Shown here: piece by piece, positions 43,565 to 52,326 of the stretch
Layout of the letters: each line of letters opens with the position of its first letter
Position numbering within the stretch: the first letter of the stretch is position 1
From: Nocardia aurantia
GTDB taxonomy: Bacteria; Actinomycetota; Actinomycetes; Mycobacteriales; Mycobacteriaceae
Reading direction: 5' to 3'
DNA: 64,000 nucleotides
Assembly: GCF_009604425.1 (NCBI RefSeq)
Contig: NZ_WEGI01000006.1
Location: forward strand, 310,001-374,000
Notes under the pieces: model-generated
The model's input: the letters and a program-made list of their open reading frames with translations, nothing else
What the model was told of the DNA's origin: nothing
Databases searched by the model: none
Position numbers and translations under genes: made by a program

Positions 43565-44524
43565 CTAACGCTGCGCCATGATCATCGCCGCCATGATGAA
43601 GGTGACGACGATGAACACCGCGAACCAGGTGATCAACTGCCAGTGCCGCACCGCCACCCGCTCGCGCTCGATGGCGTAGCGCAGGCCCGCGTCGACCCGG
43701 TTGTGGTCGTCGAGCCGGCGGCGGGTGACGGCCAGCCGCTGGGCCACCTCCTCGGCCTCCGCCAGATCCCGCTGCAGCCGGTCCAATTGGCGATCCTTCT
43801 TGCGAGTCGCCTTGCGCGCCAGCGCCAGCGCGGTGCGCTGGTGGACCAGCTCCCGGCGCTGCTGCGCGATGACGGCCGCCTGTGCGCTGGTGTGCTGTTC
43901 CCAGTCGGTCACCGTGGCCCAACCTCCCGTGTCCTCGTCGCGAATACCCCAGGCCACCCGTCCGGCGACCCAGTCCTCGATGAATTCCCGCAGTGTCCGC
44001 GTGCGGGCCGATGGGGTGAGCAGGCCGCTGTGAGTGGTCTCCAGCAGGCCGGCGGTCACCTGATATCCGCACCCGTCGGGAGCGAAGTCGTCGACGGCCA
44101 GCGCCTGGATCCGCGGTACCCAGTAGCCGGGCGGGCACAGCCACAGCACCTCGTCGCAGCCGACCGCCCGCAACCGCGCGGTGCGCTCCCGAGCCTGTTC
44201 CAAAGATACTGGGGCACTGCGTACTTCGATGGCATACAGTCGAGAGTCGCGGTGCCACAACAATCCCGCGGTCTGCGCTCCGAGCGACCGGTCCACCTCG
44301 GCGTCGTCGGCGCCGCAGGCCAGCAGCCAGCCGCGCAACCAGTACTTCATCCGCTGCACATCCCAGCGGCAGTCACCGCAGTCGGGCTCACGGCAGCGCT
44401 GCCCGGGCCGATGCCCGCGCGGATTAGGTTCGACCGCTGGAAGATTCAGCAGATCCGGAGCCCGCTCGGCGGCGGCGACCGCCACCTGCGTGCGCCCGAT
44501 CCCGGCCTGTTCCTTCGTGCTCAC
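43565..44524 (-). CDS. CoiA-like nuclease-domain protein with coiled coil and C-terminal membrane helix
   Basis: A 319-residue protein. Residues about 60-150 (WLLACGADDAEVDRSL; LLWHRDSRLYAIEVRSAPVS; CDEVLWLCPPG) resemble the CoiA competence-protein nuclease core, in which a histidine-rich start, an I-E-V-R strand and an R-T helix are typical. A paired-cysteine segment CREPDCGDC precedes it. Residues about 215-285 are a charged coiled coil, followed by a hydrophobic C-terminal helix. The protein is probably tail-anchored in the membrane. GTG 44524 is chosen for its GAGGGG upstream. Role unknown; CoiA similarity is distant. Confidence 0.62.
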   Translation of the reverse strand: MSTKEQAGIGRTQVAVAAAERAPDLLNLPAVEPNPRGHRPGQRCREPDCGDCRWDVQRMKYWLRGWLLACGADDAEVDRSLGAQTAGLLWHRDSRLYAIEVRSAPVSLEQARERTARLRAVGCDEVLWLCPPGYWVPRIQALAVDDFAPDGCGYQVTAGLLETTHSGLLTPSARTRTLREFIEDWVAGRVAWGIRDEDTGGWATVTDWEQHTSAQAAVIAQQRRELVHQRTALALARKATRKKDRQLDRLQRDLAEAEEVAQRLAVTRRRLDDHNRVDAGLRYAIERERVAVRHWQLITWFAVFIVVTFIMAAMIMAQR

Positions 44525-44754
44525 GCGACCACGCCCCTCACACACCCGTGCACCCGCGACCCGTTGCGGTCCGCTACATCCAGCTTGCCGCACAACCGAG
44601 TCCGGTTCAGGGGATCCGGTCACCTTTTGTTACCCAACCGCTAGCCCGGCGTGACCATCTCCGTTCCGCGCCTGCGCATTCGGCGTCCGGCATAGCGATG
44701 GGCTATCAAAGATCCGGCCGCCGCACTCGCCGCACCGAACCCGGCCGCGGCGGC

Positions 44755-44760
44755 TACGCT
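44755..44760 (+). promoter_or_regulatory. -10 hexamer of a leaderless MFS gene
   Basis: TACGCT, six bases before ATG 44767, with no ribosome site between. The 230-bp gap before it holds nothing else that I recognise. Confidence 0.5.
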
Positions 44761-44766
44761 GCGCAG

Positions 44767-45969
44767 ATGGCCACCGAATACACCTCTGTATCGTCACCGC
44801 TGCGCGCTGCGCGCGTGGCCAATTCGGTGGCCTTCGCGGTACAGGGCTTCTTCCTCGCGGTGGTACTCACCGAATTGCCGCAGGAGAAGGAGCGGTTCCA
44901 TCTCACCGATACCCTGATCCTGGTCGCGGTCGTGCTGATCTCCCTGCTGGCGGCGGCGGGCAGTGTGGTCGCCGAGCATCTGGCGGTGCGGTGGTCGAGC
45001 CGGGCGGCGCTGCGAATCGGATTGGGCCTCATCGCCGTCACCGGTCTCGGCGCCGCGGTGTCGCCGAACACCGGCGTGCTGTTCGCCGCGCTCGGCGGTT
45101 ACGGCGTGGCCGTCGGCATCGTCGACGCCAGTACGAATATGCAGGCGGTGTTCATCCAGCACGGGTACGGCAGGATCGTGCTCTCGTCGTTCTACGGCGC
45201 CTGGAGCGCCGGCTCGATCCTCGGGGCGCTGTTCGTGTCCGGCTGCGAGAAGCTGCATGTCACGCTCGGGGAGGCGCTGGCCACGGCCGCGATCGTGGTC
45301 CTGGTCGCCGGGCAGGGGTTCGGTTCGCGGCTGCTCGGCACCCGGCAGGCGGAATCCGAACCCGGTGAGCAGGGCCGGGCGGGCATCCTGCCGCTGCGCG
45401 CCTATTTCGTGTTCGGCGTGGCGATGGCGCTGGTCTTCGCGGTCGACCTGGCCGTGGGCAACTGGTCGGCGCTGTATCTGAAGGACGATCTGGCCTCGAC
45501 CTCGGCGACGGCCGCGCTCGCGCTGGCCGCGTATCAGGGCGCGTCGCTGATCACCCGGCTCACCGGCGATCTGTGGGTGCGGAGATTCGGCCCGCGCGCG
45601 GTCGTGCGGGTGTCGGCGGTGGTCGGCGCGGTCGGCCTGGCGGTGGTCGTCGCGGCGCCGGGACCGATCACGGCCCTGATCGGATTCCTGATCGCCGGAA
45701 TCGGATTGCCGGTGATCGCGCCGCTGTGCTTCAGCGAGGTCGGGGAACTCACCGGCGGACGCGGCCTGGACGCGGTGATCGCGCGGCTGAATCTGTTCAA
45801 CTACGCGGGCACGCTGGTCGGCGGCGGTGTGGTGGGCGGGCTCGCGGACGCCACGACACGCCGGGCCGGCTTCGCGATTCCCCTGGTCTTCGCGGTGATC
45901 CTGATCTTCGCCGCGCGCTTCTTCCATGCCCGTGCCACCGTCGCGCCGCAGGTGGACGCCGCGGAGTAG
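44767..45969 (+). CDS. MFS transporter
   Basis: A 400-residue membrane protein with about twelve hydrophobic helices in two halves around a polar central loop (about 190-215, rich in Gln/Glu/Gly), the build of the major facilitator superfamily. Helix motifs such as SSFYGAWSAGSILGALF and GLPVIAPLCFSEVG resemble the FucP/YbjJ-type subgroup. Substrate and direction cannot be inferred. The start ATG 44767 is supported by a -10 hexamer six bases upstream. Confidence 0.88.
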   Translation: MATEYTSVSSPLRAARVANSVAFAVQGFFLAVVLTELPQEKERFHLTDTLILVAVVLISLLAAAGSVVAEHLAVRWSSRAALRIGLGLIAVTGLGAAVSPNTGVLFAALGGYGVAVGIVDASTNMQAVFIQHGYGRIVLSSFYGAWSAGSILGALFVSGCEKLHVTLGEALATAAIVVLVAGQGFGSRLLGTRQAESEPGEQGRAGILPLRAYFVFGVAMALVFAVDLAVGNWSALYLKDDLASTSATAALALAAYQGASLITRLTGDLWVRRFGPRAVVRVSAVVGAVGLAVVVAAPGPITALIGFLIAGIGLPVIAPLCFSEVGELTGGRGLDAVIARLNLFNYAGTLVGGGVVGGLADATTRRAGFAIPLVFAVILIFAARFFHARATVAPQVDAAE

Positions 45970-46095
45970 CTGGGTCTCGACCCTGTTTCAGGGGTATCGA
46001 GATGGTTGACCTGCCTCCGGCCGCCCACCAGACTCGGACGTGCTCTGAGCTCGATCCGATCTATTCCCACTCCGACGGGCACGGAAGGAATTCGT

Positions 46096-46782
46096 ATGAG
46101 CTCCACTGGCATGGCACGCACCACCCTGGCGGTCGTCGCGACCGCCGCACTGTTGGCGCTGGCCCCCACGGTGGCCGCCGCCGACCCGGCGAATCCCGGC
46201 GCCGGTTCCGATCCGGGGACGAGCGCGGGCATGGACGGCGCCCCGGCCGCGAACCCGAACACCGCGCCGGGCGCACGCACGGACAGCGCACCGGGAGCCG
46301 ACTCGAACACGGCACCGGGAGCGAACTCGAACAGCGCGCCCGGCGCGAATTCGAACAGCACACCGGGTGCGAACTCGGACAACGCGCCGGGCATGAGCTC
46401 ACGCACGGCCCCCGGGGCCGGCTCGGACAACGCGTCGGGGACCACCTCCGGCACGAACACCGGCAATACCGCGCGGTCCGCGCCGGGCTCGACCTCGGAC
46501 GGCTCGGCCAACTCCGACGGCACCAACTCGGGGACCGCACCGGGAGCCAATCAGGGGACAACGCCGGGCGCCGGTCCGGGCAACGCGCCGGGAGCAAATC
46601 AGGGCACGGCACCGGGCGCGAACCAGGGCACCGCGCCGAACTCGAACTCGGACAGCACACCCGGCGCGAACCCGGGTGCCAGCTTCGGCGCGAACTCGGG
46701 AGCCAACGGCGGCTTCGGCGCGCAGTTCACGCTGCCGAGCTTCCTGACCCCGTTCGGCGCCGCGCCGGACTCCTCGCGCTGA
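46096..46782 (+). CDS. Secreted low-complexity repeat protein
   Basis: A 228-residue protein with an N-terminal signal peptide (about 1-29, ending VAAA before DP) and a mature part made almost wholly of imperfect repeats of the type PGANSNSA, rich in Asn, Ser, Gly, Ala and Pro, from about 40 to 205, closing with a hydrophobic tail (FTLPSFLTPFG). No enzyme domain is present. It may be an exported surface or matrix protein. ATG 46096 has AAGGAA five bases upstream. The repeat DNA is protein-coding, not a CRISPR. Confidence 0.85.
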   Translation: MSSTGMARTTLAVVATAALLALAPTVAAADPANPGAGSDPGTSAGMDGAPAANPNTAPGARTDSAPGADSNTAPGANSNSAPGANSNSTPGANSDNAPGMSSRTAPGAGSDNASGTTSGTNTGNTARSAPGSTSDGSANSDGTNSGTAPGANQGTTPGAGPGNAPGANQGTAPGANQGTAPNSNSDSTPGANPGASFGANSGANGGFGAQFTLPSFLTPFGAAPDSSR

Positions 46783-46819
46783 CCCGGGCGGGCACACTCG
46801 CTCCCGGGTCGTACAAGCG

Positions 46820-46858
46820 CAACGGCCGCATCGGCATTGATCGCCGATGCGGCCGTTG
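46820..46858. terminator. Bidirectional hairpin terminator
   Basis: CAACGGCCGCATCGGC (46820-46835) pairs perfectly with 46843-46858 around a seven-base loop, with further pairing outside, between the convergent secreted-protein and enoyl-CoA hydratase genes. Confidence 0.82.
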
Positions 46859-46887
46859 TGTATCCCGGCGCCCGTGCGCCGGCGAGA

Positions 46888-47610
46888 TCACTTGCCGCGG
46901 TTCATGACCCGTTCGGCCGCCACCCAGTGCGCGTCGGCCACCCACAGCCGGGCGAACGCCTCGACCGCCTCGGCGGGCGGCACCCCGCCGACCACGCGCT
47001 TGATCGACATGGCCGAATCGGTGGCCAGCGAGCGGGCCAGCGACCGCCAGCCCTCCTCGAACGACTCGCGCGGGAACACCCGATCGAGCAACCCGAACCG
47101 CTGCGCCTCGGCCGCCTCCAGGATGGTGCCCGCACCGGCGAGCATGATCGCCCGCCCGCGGCCGACCAGGGCCGCCAGCCGCTCGGCGCCGCCCCACGCG
47201 GGCATGATCGCCAGCGCGGCCTGATTGAAGCCGATCTTGATGTCGTCGGCCGCCACCCGGATGTCGGCCGCGACCGCGAATTCCGCACCGCCGCCGAGCG
47301 CGTGCCCGTTGAGCGCCGCGATCACCGGCGCCGGGAACTCCGCGATGCGGTCGCAGATCAGGCGCATCCGCCAGGCCATCTCCTCGGCGCCCTCGAGGGT
47401 CCGGATCTCGGCCAGCTGCTTGAGGTCACCGCCGGACACGAACGCGCGATCCCCCGCGCCGCGCAGGACCAGCGCCCGCGCCCCCGCCGCGCCGTCGAGA
47501 GCCTTCTCCAGCTCGTCCATGGTGGTCTGGGCGATGGCGTTGCGGGCCTGCGGCCGGTCGATGGTGATGACCGCCAGCCCGTTGTCCAGCTCCAACTCGA
47601 CGTCCGCCAT
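46888..47610 (-). CDS. Enoyl-CoA hydratase/isomerase family protein
   Basis: A 240-residue crotonase. The oxyanion segments are FVSGGDLKQL and GHALGGGAEF, and Glu110 occupies the first catalytic glutamate position; at the second position the usual PE is replaced by NQ (FNQAALAIMPAWGG), so water addition by the classic two-glutamate mechanism is doubtful and an isomerase or other crotonase activity is possible. ATG 47610 has GGGAGA six bases upstream. It is divergent from an acyl-CoA synthetase, and both promoters lie in the 122-bp gap that contains ATTCTCA half-sites. Confidence 0.9.
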   Translation of the reverse strand: MADVELELDNGLAVITIDRPQARNAIAQTTMDELEKALDGAAGARALVLRGAGDRAFVSGGDLKQLAEIRTLEGAEEMAWRMRLICDRIAEFPAPVIAALNGHALGGGAEFAVAADIRVAADDIKIGFNQAALAIMPAWGGAERLAALVGRGRAIMLAGAGTILEAAEAQRFGLLDRVFPRESFEEGWRSLARSLATDSAMSIKRVVGGVPPAEAVEAFARLWVADAHWVAAERVMNRGK

Positions 47611-47683
47611 GCAGTGTCTCCCGGTCTCCCGCTTGTCGCTCACCCCGCCCGGAATGCCCTCCGGATGCGGTCCGGCGAAATCA

Positions 47684-47724
47684 ATTCTCAGAACTGGATA
47701 CTGAGCTTCTACTGTGATGAGAAT
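47684..47724. promoter_or_regulatory. Inverted half-sites in the divergent fadD/hydratase promoter
   Basis: ATTCTCA (47684-47690) and TGAGAAT (47718-47724) face each other 27 bases apart. ATTCTCAGA matches the arm of the 19231 palindrome (ATTCTCTGA) at eight of nine positions, and TGAGAAT is the arm of the 49427 palindrome. Confidence 0.4.
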
Positions 47725-47732
47725 ATTACTCT

Positions 47733-49265
47733 ATGCGAACGATCCCCGAAGAACTGGCCGCGAAGTACGTAGCGGAGGGGTGGTGGACCTCCGACACGCT
47801 GGGTGACCTGCTGGCCGCCGGTCTCGCGGCCACGCCGGACAACGTGTTCGAGGTGCACTCCGACACCCGGCCCTATCAGGGGACCTATCGCGACGTGGAG
47901 CTCGTGGCCCGTCGCCTGGCGGCCGGCCTGCACGCGCGGGGCGTCGGTCCCGGCGACGTGGTGGTGTTCCAGCTGCCGAACTGGATGGAGGCCGCCGCCT
48001 CGTTCTGGGCCGCGGCGATGCTGGGCACGGTGATCGTCCCGATCGTGCACATCTACGGGCGCAAAGAGGTCTCCTACATCCTGGAGACGGTCAAGCCGAA
48101 GGTGTTCCTGCGCGCGGAGAGCTTCGGCAACCGGGTCTACGACGAGGACCTCGACGCCGGCGTGCCGATCGTCGGCGTGGTCGGCCGCGATTTCGACGAC
48201 CTGCTGGCCGACGAGCCGATGTCCGGTGTGCTGCACACCGATCCGGCCGGTCCCGCGGTGATCGCCTTCACCTCCGGCACCACGAGCAATCCGAAGGGCG
48301 TGGTGCACAGCCACCAGACCCTCGGCTTCGAGACCTTCCAGCTGGCCGAGCGCTATCCCGACGACTTCGACCGGCAGCTCACCGGCGCACCGGTCGGCCA
48401 CTTCATCGGCATGCTCAACGCGCTGCTCATCCCGGTCCGCCGCGGCTGGCCGATCCATCTGCTGGATGTCTGGAATCCCGGCCGCGTGCTGGAACTGATG
48501 AGCACCCACAACGTCATCGTCGGCGGCGGCGTGCCGTACTACATGACCAGCCTGCTGGATCACCCCGACTTCACCCGCGACCATCTGGTCAACATGAAAT
48601 ACGCGGGCATGGGCGGCGCGGCGGTCCCGGTCGCGGTCACCGAACGCCTCACCGAGCTGGGCATCACGGTGTTCCGCGCCTACGGCACCACGGAACACCC
48701 CTCGATCACCGCCTCCTGGTACACCGCCCCGGCGGCGAAGCGCCTCTACACCGACGGCAACGTGTCCACCGGCGTGGAGATCCGGCTGTCCGAGGAGGGC
48801 GAGATCATCAGCCGGGGCCCGGACCTGTGCCTGGGCTACATCGACGACGAGCTGACCGCGAAGATGTTCGACGACGAGGGGTGGTACCACACCGGCGACA
48901 TCGGCGTCCTGGACGAGGACGGTTATCTCACCATCACCGACCGCAAATCGGATGTGATCATCCGCGGCGGCGAGAACATCAGCGCCCTCGAGGTCGAGGA
49001 AGCCCTGCTCGGCATGCCCGGCATCGCCGAGGTCGCGGTGGTCTCCGCCCCGGACGCCCGCTTGGGCGAACACGCCGCCGCGGTGATCCGCCTACTCCCC
49101 GGCGCCGACCTCCCGACCCTGGACCAGGTCCGCGAACACTTCGCGAACAAGGGCCTGGCCAAACAGAAGTGGCCCGAGGAGATCCTCGCGGTGGACGACT
49201 TCCCCCGCACCGCCAGCGGCAAGATCCAGAAGTTCCGCATCCGCGAAACCCTCCGAAACCGCTGA
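47733..49265 (+). CDS. Acyl-CoA synthetase (cyclohexanecarboxylate-CoA ligase-like)
   Basis: A 510-residue AMP-forming acyl-CoA ligase: FTSGTTSNPKG (179-189), AYGTTEHPS, YHTGDIG, LTITDRKSDVIIRGGEN and the C-terminal TASGKIQKF lysine. All catalytic motifs are intact. It resembles ligases for alicyclic or aromatic carboxylates more than long-chain FadDs, which is a family-level judgement. The ATG lies in AT-rich sequence just after a TGAGAAT operator-like half-site; an AATAT-containing -10 may overlap it. First gene of a plus-strand set with an amidohydrolase and a FadD3-like ligase. Confidence 0.92.
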   Translation: MRTIPEELAAKYVAEGWWTSDTLGDLLAAGLAATPDNVFEVHSDTRPYQGTYRDVELVARRLAAGLHARGVGPGDVVVFQLPNWMEAAASFWAAAMLGTVIVPIVHIYGRKEVSYILETVKPKVFLRAESFGNRVYDEDLDAGVPIVGVVGRDFDDLLADEPMSGVLHTDPAGPAVIAFTSGTTSNPKGVVHSHQTLGFETFQLAERYPDDFDRQLTGAPVGHFIGMLNALLIPVRRGWPIHLLDVWNPGRVLELMSTHNVIVGGGVPYYMTSLLDHPDFTRDHLVNMKYAGMGGAAVPVAVTERLTELGITVFRAYGTTEHPSITASWYTAPAAKRLYTDGNVSTGVEIRLSEEGEIISRGPDLCLGYIDDELTAKMFDDEGWYHTGDIGVLDEDGYLTITDRKSDVIIRGGENISALEVEEALLGMPGIAEVAVVSAPDARLGEHAAAVIRLLPGADLPTLDQVREHFANKGLAKQKWPEEILAVDDFPRTASGKIQKFRIRETLRNR

Positions 49266-49289
49266 CCCACGTGCGGCGTACCCCATTTG

Positions 49290-49379
49290 TTCGCGGCCCG
49301 TCTCGGTCCTGGACTGACGGAGGGAGGGAGCGCAGCGACTGACCGGAGGAGGGAAGGACCGAGACTCAGGGGCCGCGAA
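49290..49379. repeat. Large imperfect inverted repeat with GGAG-rich loop
   Basis: Left arm segments TTCGCGGCC (49290-49298) and TCTCGGTCCT (49301-49310) pair with AGGACCGAGA (49355-49364) and GGCCGCGAA (49371-49379). The 44-base loop contains several GGAGG-type runs. It lies between two genes of the acyl-CoA module; it looks like an intergenic repeat element and may also end transcription of the ligase gene. Confidence 0.6.
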
Positions 49380-49426
49380 CCCGCCGGAGCGAAGCGGAGG
49401 CCAAAGATACTTGCACGCCTTCCCAT

Positions 49427-49447
49427 ATTGAGAATAGGATTCTCAAT
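49427..49447. promoter_or_regulatory. 21-bp perfect palindrome, putative operator
   Basis: ATTGAGAAT-AGG-ATTCTCAAT, nine-base arms around three bases, ending 19 bases before the amidohydrolase ATG and just before its AAAGGAGG ribosome site. The position is right for repression by a TetR- or GntR-type protein. Confidence 0.65.
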
Positions 49448-49466
49448 TGAAGCAAAGGAGGATCTC

Positions 49467-50651
49467 ATGACCGCAGCGCCGACGTTGCCGTATCCGCTGT
49501 TCGACGCGGACAATCACCTCTACGAGACCGAAGAGTCGCTGACCAAGTTCCTGCCGGATCAGTACAAGAACGCGATCCAGTACGTCCAGGTCAACGGCCG
49601 CACCAAGATCGCGGTCCGGGGTGTCATCAGTGACTACATCCCCAACCCGACCTTCTCGGTCGTCGCCGCCCCCGGCGCCATGGAGGAGTACTTCAAGAAC
49701 GGCAACCCGGAGGGAAAGAGCCGCCGCGAGATCTTCGGCGCGGCGATCAAGGCCCCCGCGGCGTTCCGTGAGCCGGGCCCGCGCCTGGCGCTGATGGACG
49801 AGCTGGGCGTGCAGCGCACCCTGATGTTCCCGACGCTGGCCAGCCTCGTCGAGGAGCGCATGCGCGACGATCCGAAGCTGATCCACGTCGTCGTGCACGC
49901 GCTCAACGAGTGGCTGCTCGACACCTGGAAGTTCAACTACGAGGACCGGATCTTCACCACCCCGGTCATCTCGCTGCCGATCCTCGACAAGGCGATCGAG
50001 GAGCTGGACTGGGTGGTCGCCAACGGCGCCAAGGCGATCCTGGTCCGCCCGGCCCCCGTGCCCGGCTTCGAGGGCCCGCGCTCGTTCGCGATGCCCGAGT
50101 TCGATCCGTTCTGGGAGCGGGTCGTCCACCACGACATCCTGGTCGCGATGCACTCCTCCGACTCCGGTTACGCGCGTTTCGACGCCGAATGGGAGGGCAC
50201 CAACTCGGAGATGCTGCCGTTCCAGACCAACACCTTCCGCATGGTCAACGAGTGGCGGCCGGTGCAGGACACGGTCGCGTCGTGGGTCTGCCACGGTGCG
50301 CTGTTCCGCCACCCGAAGCTGAAGATCGCGGTCATCGAGAACGGCTCGTCCTGGCTGAAGCCGCTGCTCGACATCCTCGCCGACGTCTACAAGAAGGCGC
50401 CCGAGGGCTTCGGCATGCAGGATCCGGTCGCGGCCATCAAGAAGAGCATCCACGTCAGCCCCTTCTACGAGGAGGGCGTGACCGACCTGATCGACCTGAT
50501 CGGCGTCGACCGCGTGCTGTTCGGCTCCGACTATCCGCACCCGGAGGGCCTGGCCCAGCCGACCCATTTCGCCGACATGCTCCAGCACCTGCCCGTCGAG
50601 GATCAGGCGAAGATCATGGGCGGCAACCTGGCTCGACTGCTCGGCCTGTAG
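49467..50651 (+). CDS. Amidohydrolase family protein (COG2159-like)
   Basis: A 394-residue TIM-barrel metalloenzyme related to the operon protein at 23541-24782: ISLPIL region, AMHSSDSGY, FGSDYPHPEGLAQP and MGGNLARLL, with DADNHLYE at the N-terminus in place of DxHxH. Such proteins sit beside acyl-CoA synthetases in mycolic-acid actinobacteria and may hydrolyse or decarboxylate ring compounds; no reaction is proven. AAAGGAGG five bases before the ATG suggests strong translation. The palindrome just upstream predicts separate control. Confidence 0.9.
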   Translation: MTAAPTLPYPLFDADNHLYETEESLTKFLPDQYKNAIQYVQVNGRTKIAVRGVISDYIPNPTFSVVAAPGAMEEYFKNGNPEGKSRREIFGAAIKAPAAFREPGPRLALMDELGVQRTLMFPTLASLVEERMRDDPKLIHVVVHALNEWLLDTWKFNYEDRIFTTPVISLPILDKAIEELDWVVANGAKAILVRPAPVPGFEGPRSFAMPEFDPFWERVVHHDILVAMHSSDSGYARFDAEWEGTNSEMLPFQTNTFRMVNEWRPVQDTVASWVCHGALFRHPKLKIAVIENGSSWLKPLLDILADVYKKAPEGFGMQDPVAAIKKSIHVSPFYEEGVTDLIDLIGVDRVLFGSDYPHPEGLAQPTHFADMLQHLPVEDQAKIMGGNLARLLGL

Positions 50652-50696
50652 TCCGATCCGGCCGGGGGCAGCGACGACGCTGAGGGAGACGAGAGC

Positions 50697-52133
50697 ATGA
50701 CAGCATGGGAGACCATCCCCGGGATGGTCCTCAGCTCCGCCGACCGCTTCGGTGACGCCGAAGCGGTCGTGGACGGCCCGGTGCGGCTGAGCTTCACCGA
50801 ACTGGTGGATCGCATCCGCCGGGCCGCGGGGGCCTACGCGGCCGCCGGCATCGACCGGGGTGATCGCGTGGCGCTGTGGGCGCCGAATTCCGTCGAATGG
50901 ATCGTCGCCGCCTTCGGCCTGCACGTCGCGGGCGGGATGCTGGTACCGGTGAACACCCGGTTCCGGGCCGAGGAGGCCGCCGACGTGATCCGCCGCAGTG
51001 GCGCGAAAGCGGTACTGGTGCAACAGGGTTTCCTGGGTCAGGAGTACGTGACGCCGGCCGGGGTGCCGGTGTTCGACCTGAAATCGGACTTCCTGGCCTC
51101 CGGATCGCCGTTCGAGCGCCTCAACGCGGGCACCGACACCGCCGACATCATCTACACCTCGGGCACCACCGGGCGCCCGAAGGGCGTGATGATGAACCAT
51201 CTGCAGACCCTGCGCCTCTACGCGGAATGGTGTGACCTCGCCGATCTGCGCGAGGGCGACCGGTACCTGCTGGTGAACCCGTTCTTCCACACCTTCGGGT
51301 ACAAGGCGGGACTGGTCAGCTCGTTCATCCGCGGCGCGACCATGCTGCCGGTCCCGGTGTTCGACGTGAACACCGTGCTGGAGCTGATCGAGCGCGAGCG
51401 GATCACGATGCTGCCGGGGCCGCCGACGCTCTACCACTCGCTGCTCGAGGCCGCCGCCGCGGGCACGCACGACCTGTCGACGCTGCGCGCGGCCGTCACC
51501 GGCGCCGCCGACATCCCGGTGGAACTGATCCGCCGGGTGCGCAGCGAACTGCCGTTCCGGTCGATCATGACCGGATACGGGCTCACCGAGGCCGGCACCG
51601 CGACCGCGTCCCGGCCCGGGGACACCTTCGAGCAGATCGCCACCACCGTCGGCACCCCCTGCGATGGCGTGGAGGTCGGCATCGCCGACGACGGCGAGGT
51701 GCTCGTCCGCGGCTACAGCGTGATGCAGGGCTATCTCGACGACCCGGCGGCCACCGCCGAGGCCGTCGACGCCGACGGCTGGCTGCACACCGGCGACCTG
51801 GGCAGCCGCGACGACGACGGGCACATCCGGATCATCGGCCGCAAGAAGGACATGTTCATCGTCGGCGGCTTCAACGCCTACCCGGCGGAGATCGAGGGCT
51901 TCCTGCTGGAACATCCGGCGGTCGCGCAGGCCGCCGTGATCGGCGTACCCGACGACCGGCTCGGTCAGGTCGGCAAGGCGTTCGTCGTCGCGAAGGCCGC
52001 CCTCACACCCGAGGAACTGATCACCTGGAGCCGGGAGCGCATGGCCGGGTACAAGGTACCCAGATACGTCGAACTGCTCGGCGAACTGCCGCTCAATGCC
52101 ACCGGAAAGGTGATGAAAGACCAACTGCGGTAA
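50697..52133 (+). CDS. FadD3-like acyl-CoA synthetase
   Basis: A 478-residue acyl-CoA ligase with YTSGTTGRPKG (153-163), FFHTFGYKAG, GYGLTEAG, LHTGDLG and NATGKVMK. The motifs NPFFHTFGYKAG and MLPGPPTLYHSLLE resemble mycobacterial FadD3, which activates the methylhexahydroindanone propionate left after steroid rings A/B are removed; here the ipdAB/kstR2 neighbours are absent, so a related bulky alicyclic acid is likelier than that exact substrate. ATG 50697 has a GAGGGAGA site upstream and follows the amidohydrolase by 45 bases, probably in one transcript. Confidence 0.9.
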   Translation: MTAWETIPGMVLSSADRFGDAEAVVDGPVRLSFTELVDRIRRAAGAYAAAGIDRGDRVALWAPNSVEWIVAAFGLHVAGGMLVPVNTRFRAEEAADVIRRSGAKAVLVQQGFLGQEYVTPAGVPVFDLKSDFLASGSPFERLNAGTDTADIIYTSGTTGRPKGVMMNHLQTLRLYAEWCDLADLREGDRYLLVNPFFHTFGYKAGLVSSFIRGATMLPVPVFDVNTVLELIERERITMLPGPPTLYHSLLEAAAAGTHDLSTLRAAVTGAADIPVELIRRVRSELPFRSIMTGYGLTEAGTATASRPGDTFEQIATTVGTPCDGVEVGIADDGEVLVRGYSVMQGYLDDPAATAEAVDADGWLHTGDLGSRDDDGHIRIIGRKKDMFIVGGFNAYPAEIEGFLLEHPAVAQAAVIGVPDDRLGQVGKAFVVAKAALTPEELITWSRERMAGYKVPRYVELLGELPLNATGKVMKDQLR

Positions 52134-52314
52134 CGCTTTCCACCTGGATCGCCGCCCCGGGCCCGGTAACCCGATACGCAACCCCACCGGGTTCGCGGGC
52201 GGCAGGCGTCACCGGAGTTGAGCGCGGGACGGGGTCCGAGGCCCTTGTCGGCCACCGACGACCCCGTCCCCGCGCCGTATCCGCGTAGCCGAACCGGCTC
52301 GGCGGCGACATCCC

Positions 52315-52320
52315 TACAAT
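52315..52320 (+). promoter_or_regulatory. -10 hexamer of a leaderless crotonase gene
   Basis: TACAAT, an excellent -10, six bases before GTG 52327, with no ribosome site. The 180-bp gap upstream has no other feature that I recognise. Confidence 0.6.
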
Positions 52321-52326
52321 CGACTC

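Noticed and set aside
46200..46700. Short-period repeats that might be a CRISPR array
   Set aside because: Units are about 24-30 bp, imperfect, in frame, and encode the PGANSNS repeats of a secreted protein; no unique spacers or cas genes.
49443..52187. Minus-strand frame of over 900 codons
   Set aside because: Lies opposite the amidohydrolase and FadD3-like genes, which have intact catalytic motifs; the antisense product has none.
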